This document shows positions 47,696-57,100 of a DNA stretch of 64,000 bases, piece after piece; the first letter of the stretch is position 1, and every line of letters begins with the position of its first letter. Below the pieces are notes generated by a model. The model was not told where the DNA came from. It did no database searches and was given only the letters and a program-made list of their open reading frames with translations. Made by a program: the position numbers and the translations under genes. The stretch comes from Amycolatopsis sulphurea (GTDB lineage: Bacteria; Actinomycetota; Actinomycetes; Mycobacteriales; Pseudonocardiaceae), in contig NZ_PDJK01000002.1 of NCBI RefSeq assembly GCF_002564045.1, positions 3,596,001-3,660,000 of the forward strand. The letters are read 5' to 3'.

Positions 47696-50600
47696 CAGTC
47701 TTCCTCCCCGATCGGCAACGTCCAGTCGGCTACGCCTTCGGGTGCTCGAGAAAAGAGGCGCTCAGGTACTGGGCTGACCAGCAGGTTGATCTCAGGTTGG
47801 ACTTCGCGCATTGAGTTCGCGATCGTGAACGGCGCTTCGAGGGATCCGCCGACCGATGCCTTGGCGTTCTCTGGGCTGATGATCAGAGGCAGGTACTTGC
47901 CGCCTTCTCCGGTGCGTTCGTAGACAAGTGTCTTGTGCATTTGCACGGCGCGCGTAGCACGCTCGCTCCAGCGTTCGACCCGGTTGACTAGCAGGTCGTT
48001 GGCTCGCTTGGTTGCTGCTTCGTCGAGCGCGGCGGCCGCGATGCGCTTCTTGAGTTTCTCGACGATCGCTTCCACAGCCGTGCGCTGGTCCTTGATCCGC
48101 CACGCCTCCCGCTCCGGTGAAAGACCACCAATGACGGAGGCTTGCAGCACCCGAGCCGCGCTGACAAGCAGGCCGTCGATACCGCGAGCCAGCGACGTCG
48201 GCGAGTACGGCGTAACCGAAAGCGCTTCGACCTGGGCGTAGAAGGTCTCGTGGTAGTGCCGGAACTGCTCGAAATGCGCGAGATCGCGAGGTCGGGCCCA
48301 GTTGCCCAGCGAAACCACCAACCCGGGCCGCACGGACGCGTCACGGCCTACGCGCGAGGAAGCCTGGATGTACTCCGCAGTGTTCTTCGGCTGCCCCACC
48401 ACAAGCATCAGGCCGAGCCGCTGGACGTCGACGCCGACCTGCAACATCGAGGTCGCCAGCACCACGTCGAAGGGTGAATCGGCTTCAGCTCGTCGTGCGA
48501 CCTGCGTGCCCTCCTTCCCCGCGGCGATGCGCTGGCGGGCAGCGTCAGTGGTGTCGTAGTCCGGATCGAACTCGAGCCCGAGGCGGTCGAGCGTCGCACC
48601 GATCTCCGAGGACGCAATGCGGGAGGTCAGCTCGCCGGTCTTCAGCAAGCCGAAGGTCGCGCCACGACGGCTCGGGAATCCGGAGTCCTTGCGAGGCCGC
48701 TTGACCCGGCTCTGGACGTCGTCGGCGACGTAGCGTGCCATGCCGGCCAGCTCGCGGGTGGCGTTGAAGTAGCCGACCAGCGTCATGTAGGGGTCGGCTG
48801 CGGCCCCGGCCTTGTCCAGCAGCAACTGGCCCGCGGAGAGCAAGACCTCCGAGACACGGATCTCAACGCTGGACAGGCGCACACCCTGAGCACTGACCCC
48901 GACGTAGCGACGGCCCGGGTTGTCGGCGTCTATCGGTATTTCCCGGGAAAAGAACGTGTCCGCGACATCCAGCACCTGGGGTGGAAAGATCTCGACCCGG
49001 CGGCCGTAGAGGCCGCGGACCTGATCCTGGGCGTTGCGTACCGTCGCGGTCGAGGCGACGATCAGTGGTTTCACTGGGGAGCCGTCCGGCTTCTCCCACG
49101 ACGACAACGTCTCGACCACGACCTCGAAGAGACCTACCGAGGTTCCGAGCGCGCCGGTGATGAGGTGCAACTCGTCCTGGATGATCAAGTCTGGCGGACG
49201 GAGCCGTCCGACTGGTACGACCGTCGCCGCCGGTATGCCATCCTTGGCTGGGTGTGAGCCGACTTGACACGGAGCATAGTCAGCGTGGACATAGCCGTGG
49301 CGGCCGCAACGCCGGCTGACATATCCGAACAACGCGGCGGCTTCGCCCTCGCGCGCCAGCCGGGCGAACTTGTCGACTGTGGCGATCACGAAGGCCGGTG
49401 TGAGGCGGTAGATCTCCTCGTCGACGGTGAGCACCGGAAGGCCCTCGCCTACGGCTCCGCCCTTGGCGAACGGGCACCGACGTAGCTCGTCGCCGCAATG
49501 GACGAAGACCCGCCGCTGTGTGGCATCGGCCTTCACATGGGCCGCGGTAATCGGGGTGCCACACCACGGGCAGCGCTGGATCTGGAGAACTGTCAGCCTA
49601 TGACGGCCGAACTCGTTGGCCTTCGTGAGCTGTTCGTCAGCCTCTTCGAATCTCTTAGGACTGACATCGGTTCCGACCCACAGGCCGATGCGGAACGGCT
49701 CGCTGCCCCAGGTCGCTTCGTCGTCACGGCGTGCGAGCTCGGCCGCGCACACGAGCGTGGTCGCCCGCTGGAATTGTTGTGCGGTCAGCAGACGCAACGT
49801 GTAGCGCATGAGGACCGCGATCCCGTCGCGGCCGTCCAGCGGCCCGGCCGCAGACTCCACAACACCCTGACGGCGGCGGATGGCAAACGTGTACGCCGCG
49901 AGACCGAGGTAAGCCTCGGTTTTGCCACCACCGGTCGGGAAGAACAACAGTTCGACCTTCGACCAGTCCTCCGAGCTGCGGATCGGCGCAGCGGGATCGG
50001 TCAGGGCGCCGAGCTGCATCAGGATGAAGGCGAGCTGGAATGGACGCCACGACGCAGATGAGGCGCCGCGTTCTGCGACAAGCTTCTGAGCCTGCTCGAT
50101 CGACAAGGTGGCGTCAGCGGCTCGTGCAGCGGCAACCTGAGAAGCGATGCGCTGATCACGCATGACGCGGTTCATGAACTGGAAACACCGCAACGCTTCT
50201 CGGTCATTGGCGAGGTGCTCCAGACCCGCGGTCAGCCGCTTGTGTGCCTCCCGGGCCTCTCCCAAGACAAACTCGGCAGTTTCTTGAAGGTGGCTCGGCA
50301 GATTGGCGGTCTCCGCGTGCTGGCTGTCCAGCCACGTCCCGTAGCCATCGACAAGTGGCGCCAGTCCGGTTCGCAAGTCATCTGCGGAAGCGGATGCCAA
50401 TCCGCCCATAGCCAGCAGCGCGTCTTCGACAGATCGCGCGCGGGTCTGCGCCGTTTCGGCAACGGGCAGCCAGGTCGTCTCGACCGCCGTTGCGCGACGC
50501 GATCCAGCCTTGACCGTCCAGCCAGCCGAACAAGTGCGTCCGATTGCGAATTCTAGCCGATTGCGGTACTGGAGGTTGAGCTGCTTGACCTCCTCGTCGT

Positions 50601-51405
50601 GCTCCGGCCAGTCGTGCTCCAGCACGTCCTGTACCGGCAAGAACACCTCCGTGCCGCCCGCATCGACCACGAGCTTGGTCTGGAACATCCACATACTCAG
50701 CGGGATCGGCATGGGCGTCTCGCGGTCGTTGCACAGCGCGATCTCGACCAGGATCCGGCCGCACGCGGGGTCGTCATATCGATCGACCCGCAGCACTATC
50801 GACTCCTGCAGCGGCACTGTCGCAGTCTGGCCTGGCACGAGGTCAGCCACACGGATCGTTCGAGGCACCTCGACTGGGGTGCGCTGGTACGCACGGATCG
50901 GGCGACCCGCTTTGGAGACCTTGTCCGTCTCGACCGTTTCGTACTTGCCCCATGACGCGATGACACGGAACGCATCGAGTTCGTCAGGCACTTGGAACCG
51001 CAGACCCATCGAAGCGGGGATCATCAGCCCCTGCTTGGGCGCACGATCCTCGGCGTCGTCATCTTCAGCGTCGGCCTCTGTCTCATCGGCCGCGTATGCC
51101 GGCACACCACGACCGTCGGTGGCAGCATCGTCGTCCGTTCGGACCTCGATCAAGTCGCGGCCGTCTGAGTCGCTGGGCGACGCCGTCGCCGCGCCGACCA
51201 ACTTCACCGGAGCGATGTGCCCGACGAGGTACTGCGAGCGCGGGCTGAACGGCAGCGCCTCCTTCGGGCCGTGGATCGGTCCAAGCAGCTCCCGCTGGAG
51301 GATGTCCACGAGGTTCTCGCGTACCGCGTACGACGAACCGTCCAGGTCGTAGTTGAGCTCGTACGACGCCTGTGTACCCGCCGCCTCAGTGGTTGCCTCT
51401 GTCAC
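47695..51405 (-). CDS. drmA: DISARM helicase DrmA
   Basis: A 1,236-residue SF2 helicase. Walker A FPTGGGKTEAY lies near residue 485, the DEAH-like motif IIQDELHLITG near 742, and motif VI QASSRVGRD near 1010; the N-terminal third is DrmA-specific. The GTG at 51405 is the first usable start and lies 2 bases after the recombinase stop. DrmA with DrmB recognises foreign DNA in DISARM. It is encoded directly after the recombinase, so either read-through from drmMI or a promoter inside the recombinase gene must drive it. Confidence 0.92.
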   Translation of the reverse strand: MTEATTEAAGTQASYELNYDLDGSSYAVRENLVDILQRELLGPIHGPKEALPFSPRSQYLVGHIAPVKLVGAATASPSDSDGRDLIEVRTDDDAATDGRGVPAYAADETEADAEDDDAEDRAPKQGLMIPASMGLRFQVPDELDAFRVIASWGKYETVETDKVSKAGRPIRAYQRTPVEVPRTIRVADLVPGQTATVPLQESIVLRVDRYDDPACGRILVEIALCNDRETPMPIPLSMWMFQTKLVVDAGGTEVFLPVQDVLEHDWPEHDEEVKQLNLQYRNRLEFAIGRTCSAGWTVKAGSRRATAVETTWLPVAETAQTRARSVEDALLAMGGLASASADDLRTGLAPLVDGYGTWLDSQHAETANLPSHLQETAEFVLGEAREAHKRLTAGLEHLANDREALRCFQFMNRVMRDQRIASQVAAARAADATLSIEQAQKLVAERGASSASWRPFQLAFILMQLGALTDPAAPIRSSEDWSKVELLFFPTGGGKTEAYLGLAAYTFAIRRRQGVVESAAGPLDGRDGIAVLMRYTLRLLTAQQFQRATTLVCAAELARRDDEATWGSEPFRIGLWVGTDVSPKRFEEADEQLTKANEFGRHRLTVLQIQRCPWCGTPITAAHVKADATQRRVFVHCGDELRRCPFAKGGAVGEGLPVLTVDEEIYRLTPAFVIATVDKFARLAREGEAAALFGYVSRRCGRHGYVHADYAPCQVGSHPAKDGIPAATVVPVGRLRPPDLIIQDELHLITGALGTSVGLFEVVVETLSSWEKPDGSPVKPLIVASTATVRNAQDQVRGLYGRRVEIFPPQVLDVADTFFSREIPIDADNPGRRYVGVSAQGVRLSSVEIRVSEVLLSAGQLLLDKAGAAADPYMTLVGYFNATRELAGMARYVADDVQSRVKRPRKDSGFPSRRGATFGLLKTGELTSRIASSEIGATLDRLGLEFDPDYDTTDAARQRIAAGKEGTQVARRAEADSPFDVVLATSMLQVGVDVQRLGLMLVVGQPKNTAEYIQASSRVGRDASVRPGLVVSLGNWARPRDLAHFEQFRHYHETFYAQVEALSVTPYSPTSLARGIDGLLVSAARVLQASVIGGLSPEREAWRIKDQRTAVEAIVEKLKKRIAAAALDEAATKRANDLLVNRVERWSERATRAVQMHKTLVYERTGEGGKYLPLIISPENAKASVGGSLEAPFTIANSMREVQPEINLLVSPVPERLFSRAPEGVADWTLPIGEED

Positions 51406-51407
51406 GG

Positions 51408-52730
51408 TTACGAGTCTGTCGTAGCGGTCCGACAAGTTCCAGCTGACACCAGCGACGGGCGCCAACGGAGCAGCACCCGCTCTTCATCGAAATAACGCCC
51501 GACGACGCCGCGGCGAATACGTAGGCTCTCCAGCTGGGTGAGGAGAACCTCTCGCTTGGCCAACTCGTCAGCACCGGCGGCATCCCAGCAGTCCTGAACG
51601 GTCGCCGCTGCGAGTGGCTCGCTTCCCCGCTCCGCGTGGAGCCGTTCCACCAGGTACGGGTCGAGCGTTGTCCGGCTCAGCGTCTGTTTGCACTTCGGAC
51701 AGTAGATGACGGGTCGCTTCTGGTTCGTCCCTCGACACATGTACACGTCGCAGGCGTCACATCTCGCTACACGAGACAGAAAGGGGCTTGTCGTCACCCT
51801 GTCGCGCCGCTTGCGGACCTGCGGGCTCTCTTGTGAATTCAGGGTGTTCTGCAGCGCCGTGAATTCGCTGACCGTGATTACAGCCAGTGACTCACTCGCC
51901 ACGGGTGTGCCGCTCTCGTCGCGGACGACCGCGAACGGGTCGACGTCCTTGGCGTTCCTGCCCCTGCCCGGGTTGCGTGGCGTCATCCCGGCCAAGATGG
52001 GGTTCCGCAGCAGTCGGTCGACCGTGTGATAGTTCCATTCGACGTTCCCCGGCGTGCGCTTGTTCCTTCCTCCATTAGGAAGCGGCGCGCCCTCGTCTGT
52101 CAGCCACTTCGTGACGGCGTACACGGTGGCACCGTTCAGCGCCATCATGACGGCCTCGGTAAGCCAACGGAGACGCTCCGGATCCTTGACAAGCACTCGC
52201 CCTGGCCCATCTGGGTTCGCTGCTGAGAGATAGCCGTACGGGATCCCGCCGCCAGCCCAACGGCCGTCCTTGAGCAGCTGAGCGCGCGCCGCGCGGACGC
52301 GCGCCCTGATGGCCTCTGCCTCCATCTCGCCGAACACAGCGAGCATGACCGCGAAGGCGCGGCCCTGCGGGCTGGTCATGTCGATCGGGTCCTCGACCGC
52401 GACGAGCCCTGCGCCGCGCTGCTGCAGGGCCTCGTCCGCGTGAAGGAAGTCCAGTACGCGCCGTGCGAGCCGGTCCACCTTCCAGATCACCACGGCGTCG
52501 AAGCCCTCTGCTTCAAGGAGTGTGGTCCACCCCTTGCGATCTTCAGGGCGGTTGGCGGTCGCGGAGACACCATCGTCGATGAACTCGCCGACGACTTCCC
52601 ACCCTCGAGCCTGCGCGTACCTGCGGCAAGATTGGAGTTGCCGAGTGATCGAGACGGACTCCTCCTTGGTGACGCTGAGCCTGGCATAGAGGGCGCACCT
52701 GCGTACCTTGTTGACGTTCACGACAGTCAC
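51408..52730 (-). CDS. Serine recombinase embedded in the DISARM operon
   Basis: A 440-residue serine recombinase. The catalytic domain opens with CALYARLSVTKEESVSITRQL (YxRxS nucleophile), followed by VIWKVDRLARR and a recombinase domain (GGGIPYGYL...LLRNPILAGMTPRNPGR). Then come a zinc ribbon (CDACDVYMC, CPKC) and a short coiled end, as in large serine integrases and invertases. The GTG at 52730 is used; GTG at 52721 is an alternative. Its start is 24 bases from the left arm of a 334-bp inverted repeat shared with drmMI, and its stop is 2 bases from drmA. I infer that it flips the segment 52,754-55,416. Confidence 0.88.
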   Translation of the reverse strand: MTVVNVNKVRRCALYARLSVTKEESVSITRQLQSCRRYAQARGWEVVGEFIDDGVSATANRPEDRKGWTTLLEAEGFDAVVIWKVDRLARRVLDFLHADEALQQRGAGLVAVEDPIDMTSPQGRAFAVMLAVFGEMEAEAIRARVRAARAQLLKDGRWAGGGIPYGYLSAANPDGPGRVLVKDPERLRWLTEAVMMALNGATVYAVTKWLTDEGAPLPNGGRNKRTPGNVEWNYHTVDRLLRNPILAGMTPRNPGRGRNAKDVDPFAVVRDESGTPVASESLAVITVSEFTALQNTLNSQESPQVRKRRDRVTTSPFLSRVARCDACDVYMCRGTNQKRPVIYCPKCKQTLSRTTLDPYLVERLHAERGSEPLAAATVQDCWDAAGADELAKREVLLTQLESLRIRRGVVGRYFDEERVLLRWRPSLVSAGTCRTATTDS

Positions 52731-52753
52731 TGTGTCGCACCGACGACCTTGCT

Positions 52754-53087
52754 TACTTCTTTCTGCGTGGCACCTCACTCCTACAGAGGAATGGCACGCT
52801 CGGCTTGGTCGCCACCAACACGGTCGCTCAGGGAGACACCCGCGAGGTCGGCCTCGACGCGATGGTCGCCGACGGCTTCACCATCACCCGCGCCATCCAG
52901 TCCCGCTCCTGGCCGGCCTCGAGCGCCAACCTGGAGTACGCCGCCGCCTGGGGCACCCTCAGCCCCGTCGCCGACAACGTGCCACGAGTGGCCGACGACA
53001 TCGAGGTACGTCGCATCAGCACCCTCCTCGAACCCACCGGCCGAGCCGAAGGCAACCCAGCACGACTGCTGGAGAACACAGGCGTCG
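52754..53087 (+). repeat. Left arm of perfect 334-bp inverted repeat
   Basis: Identical over all 334 bases to the reverse complement of 55,083-55,416, checked base by base. It encodes, on the plus strand, the segment YFFLRGTSLLQRNGTLGLVA to ARLLENTGV of DrmMI. Just outside the arm the two copies remain similar for a few codons (DLAYFF against DLVAYFF) but no longer match exactly, so exact identity is confined to the arm. Confidence 0.97.
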
Positions 53088-54046
53088 CCCACATTGGAAG
53101 CCTGGTTCTAGGTATGGGCTTCACTATCACCCCCGAGGTGGCGGCAGAGTGGATCAGCCTCGACTCGCGGAATGGCGATGTTCTCTTTCCATTCTTAAAT
53201 GGCGAGAACCTTAACCAGCGACCGGATGCGTCGGCAGCTAGGTGGATTGTCGACTTCGGCCAGCGATCACTGGAGGCGGCGCGTGCGTACCCGACCCCCT
53301 TCGAGCATGTCGTTTTGAATGTTAAGCCGGAGCGCACCAAGAATCCTCGAAAGCCTTACCGGGACCGTTGGTGGCAGTTTGCTGAGAAGCAGATGTCGAT
53401 GCGCAAAGCGATCGCCGAACTGCGTGAGGTGCTCGTCATCGCGTTGGTGAGCAAGACCGTCATGCCGATGCGGGTTCCTTCTGGCCATGTGTTCAGCCAC
53501 ACGCTAGGCGTCTTTGCCACCAAATCGTTCGCGGATCAGGCCGTACTCAGCTCGTCGGTTCACCAGCTCTGGGCTATCAAGTACGGATCAGGTATGAGGA
53601 ACGATCCTCGCTACACACCCTCCGACGTGTTCGAGACCTTCCCGCGGCCTGCACCCTTCGACCCGCTCGAAATCATGGGGCGCGCTCTAGACGTGGAGCG
53701 TCGCGAGATCATGCTCCGCCGCGACCTCGGCCTGACCAAGATCTACAACCTGGTCAACGACCCTGTTGTCCAGCGTGACACAGACATCGATCGGCTGCGC
53801 GAGATCCATGTCGAACTCGACCGGGAAGTCTTGGCCGCCTACGGTTGGTCCGACATCTATCAGGCCCACGGCTTCCATAGCTATCGCCAGATGGCCCGCT
53901 GGAGCGTCAGTCCCGCCGCTCGGGCAGAGATCCTCGATCGGCTACTGGAGGAGAACCAGCGGCGCGCGAACGAAAACAAGAAGGTCGGCCGAGCCTCCGC
54001 ATCAAAGGTCGGGATCCCGAGGGAAGAAGGAACCCTGTTCACCTGA
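52754..54046 (+). pseudogene. Silent inverted cassette: alternative 3' end of drmMI
   Basis: A 430-codon open frame that begins inside a gene: it has no start codon context of its own, lacks the methylase motifs I and IV, and corresponds to residues ~919 to the end of DrmMI. After the shared arm (to 53,087) it encodes about 320 residues related to, but different from, the active C-terminus, ending PREEGTLF-Thr. Blocks such as VLVIALVSKTVMPMRVPSGHVFSH and ERREIMLRRDLGLTKIYNLVNDPVV are conserved in both; the rest differs. It runs toward drmMI, stop to stop, 59 bases apart. It is kept open without a promoter, as expected of a cassette used by inversion. Confidence 0.88.
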
Positions 54047-54105
54047 CTCGAACCTCACACTGACTGTGGCCTCTCGGCCTGGGGTGTACGGGCAAACCGA
54101 ACCAG

Positions 54106-57100
54106 TCAGGCGAAGAGTGTCCCGTCCTCCCTGGGAACCTCGCTCGCCGCTACCGTGTTATCCCCCCGTTGCTCACGTTTAGCGCGGCGGTGGTTTTCCT
54201 CGAGGAGGCGATCGAGGGTCTCTGCCCGAGCAGTTGGGCTTACCGTCCATCGCTCCATCTGGCGGTAGGTGTGGAATCCATGATCGAGTTCGATGTCGTC
54301 CCAGTCGTACGCAGCTACGGTCGCCTCATCAACCTCAATGTGGATCTCACGCAGCCGATCAACGTCTCTGTCACGCAGGACGACAGGGTCGTTGACCAGG
54401 TTGTAGATCTTGGTCAGGCCGAGGTCGCGGCGGAGCATGATCTCCCGACGCTCCTCATCTAACGTCTGCCCTGCTGCCTTGAGACGGTCGGTCACGTCCG
54501 GACGAGGGAAAGTCGCGAACACATCCGACGGCGAGTAGTTCACGTCTAAGCGTATCGTCGATCCGTATTTCATTGCCCACAACTGATGGAGAGAAGATGA
54601 GAGCAGGGTCTGATCCGCGAACGAGTTGGTGGCAAAGACGCCTAGCTTGTGGCTGAACACATGGCCAGAAGGAACCCGCATCGGCATGACGGTCTTGCTC
54701 ACCAACGCGATGACGAGCACCTCGTCGAGGTTCGCAATCGCCTTTCGGAGCGCCGGCCGCTTGTCACCGTATTGCCACCACCGGTCAGGCAACGGCTTTC
54801 GTAGGGCGAACGAGCCGTCTGACTTCAAACGTTGGCGCTCAGGTTTTACCTGCTCTGTGATCCGACAGAAGGGCAGCGCGTATTCCGCAGCCCGAGTTTT
54901 GGACCAGTCGTTGAAGTCGATGACCCAGCGGGAGGCGGTGGTGTCAGGACGTTGGTTGAGGTCTTCGCCATTAAGATAGGGAAAGAGTACCTCTGCATTG
55001 CGTTGATCGGCATCGATCCATTCTTGCGCTTCCTCAGGTTCGAGAACGAAACCCATTCCCAGCACGTAGCATCCGATGAAGCCGACGCCTGTGTTCTCCA
55101 GCAGTCGTGCTGGGTTGCCTTCGGCTCGGCCGGTGGGTTCGAGGAGGGTGCTGATGCGACGTACCTCGATGTCGTCGGCCACTCGTGGCACGTTGTCGGC
55201 GACGGGGCTGAGGGTGCCCCAGGCGGCGGCGTACTCCAGGTTGGCGCTCGAGGCCGGCCAGGAGCGGGACTGGATGGCGCGGGTGATGGTGAAGCCGTCG
55301 GCGACCATCGCGTCGAGGCCGACCTCGCGGGTGTCTCCCTGAGCGACCGTGTTGGTGGCGACCAAGCCGAGCGTGCCATTCCTCTGTAGGAGTGAGGTGC
55401 CACGCAGAAAGAAGTAGGCGACAAGATCCGCGTTTCCCTTGGTTCCTCCTGCGACCTGGTTAACCAGCCACTCGCGCACCTCGGTGCTTATCGCGCCGCT
55501 GATCTTCTTACCGCCGAGGAACGGCGGGTTGCCGACGATGGCGTCGAAGCCACCGTTGTCGATCACAACGTCGGGGGCCTCGAGGACCCAGTGCAACGGC
55601 TTCCACCGCGCGTAGTCCGTCTCGACTGTCGGCTTGAGACCGGCATCGATGAGCGATTCGAGGGACGTGCTGTCGTCCTCGCCCTTGTCTGGGTATGCAG
55701 CACGGGCGGCGACGCGTAGCTTCTCGTATGCCTCGTCGAGCGCCTTGCCGGGCTTTCCACCGAGTGGAAGCCCGGCAGCGACGACGCCGTGAGCGAGCTT
55801 GCGAAGGTTGGAAGTCACCTCGCGGAACTGGGCGAGTTGACGACGCTTCGCGGTGCTATTGCGGACAGGGTGGGTCTCATCGATCTCTTCCAGCAGCCGG
55901 CGGCGGATCTCGGCAGCTCGGCGAAGGATCGCATCGACGTCGATAAGGCGGCCGTGGAAGGTCTCTCCGCGGGCCTTGGCCGGGTCAATGTGGAGCCATC
56001 GGAGTTGGTCGATCTTGGTGAGACCGAGCAGCGAGTTGCCGTTGAAGACTTTGTCGTCGACGAACGAGAACGGCAGGTCGCGGTCGAGTGATACGAGCCA
56101 AAGGGAGAGCTTGCACATCTCGACGGCCATGTCGTTGATGTCGGCGCCGTAGAGACAGTTGGCGACAACCTGGCGGGTCGCTCGAGTGTAAAGGTCCTTA
56201 CGCCCGCTATTGGTCGGGTCCTCGGTGGTCCATGCCTCGACCACTCGCTCGGAGAGGTAGCGCGCCGCGGCGACGAGGAAAGCGCCGGAGCCGCAGGCGA
56301 TGTCAGCGACCTTGAGCTCCAGGAGTTCGTCCGAGGACTTGAGCTTCCACTGTTCCTCGGCGGCTGTGTCGTGCGGGCCAGGCGAGTAGCAGAGCGGCTG
56401 AAGCGCGTGGAGGACAACCTCCTCGGCCAGTGATTTGGGCGTGTAGTGGGCGCCGGCGTTCTTGCGCGACGGTGTCTCCTTGACGATAAGACCACCGCCG
56501 AGAACGACGAAGGGCCGCTTACGGAGGTCAAGGCGGATCAAGCCGAGCCACGGCTTCACCCTGTCGCGCAGTTGGAGATCGCCACCAACGGCCGGGGTGA
56601 GCGAGCTGACCACACTGGGCTCGACTTCGGCGCCGATCGCCTTGGCAATGGCGGCCGCCGATGAAGGCTTCGACGATGGCTGGTCTTCCTCGACGAACGC
56701 ACGAATCGCGGCAGCGAACTTCTTGGGATCGGTGTGCTTGGCGGCGAGCGCTTCGAGCTTCGCAAGTGAGATTTCAGGTTCCTCGCCGAGAGCGCCCTTG
56801 AGCCCGACGGTGGCTTCGCTGGCGACGGCTGCGGTGTAGCCGAGCAGGCCCTCGTAGATGTATCCGATCTGCTCGACGTCGATATCACGGAAGGAAATGC
56901 GGCGCGCTTCGCCCTTGATGCTGGCGATCTGGACCGATCGGAGCACGTGGAGCATGACGCGGTCCGAGACGGTGATCGCGAGGGCGTTCTGTTCGTTCGT
57001 GTCGGTCAGGAACGGGAACCGCGCCGGGTCGAACAGGGAACCGCCATAGGCCGGCATCCGGAGGTTCTCGAAGCTGGCGCCCTGATAGAGGGCCTGGCTG

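Larger units (their letters stand above)
52754..55416. other. Proposed invertible segment of the DISARM methylase
   Basis: This 2,663-bp segment is bounded by the two 334-bp inverted arms and holds two convergent alternative 3' ends of drmMI. Crossing over between the arms would keep the operon intact and replace the last ~325 codons of drmMI by the ~320 codons of the silent cassette, in frame. The adjacent recombinase gene lies just outside and would not move. Inversion itself is inferred from structure. Confidence 0.8.

Noticed and set aside
51408..52730. Recombinase as the integrase of a prophage or of the conjugative element
   Set aside because: No phage genes flank it, it lies 11 kb from the conjugation genes inside the DISARM operon, and it abuts the inverted repeat. 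Not fully excluded, but inversion of drmMI explains its position better.
52805..54046. An independent plus-strand methylase gene
   Set aside because: It lacks the catalytic motifs I and IV and a credible start; it begins inside a shared repeat and matches only the C-terminal part of DrmMI, so it is a silent cassette.
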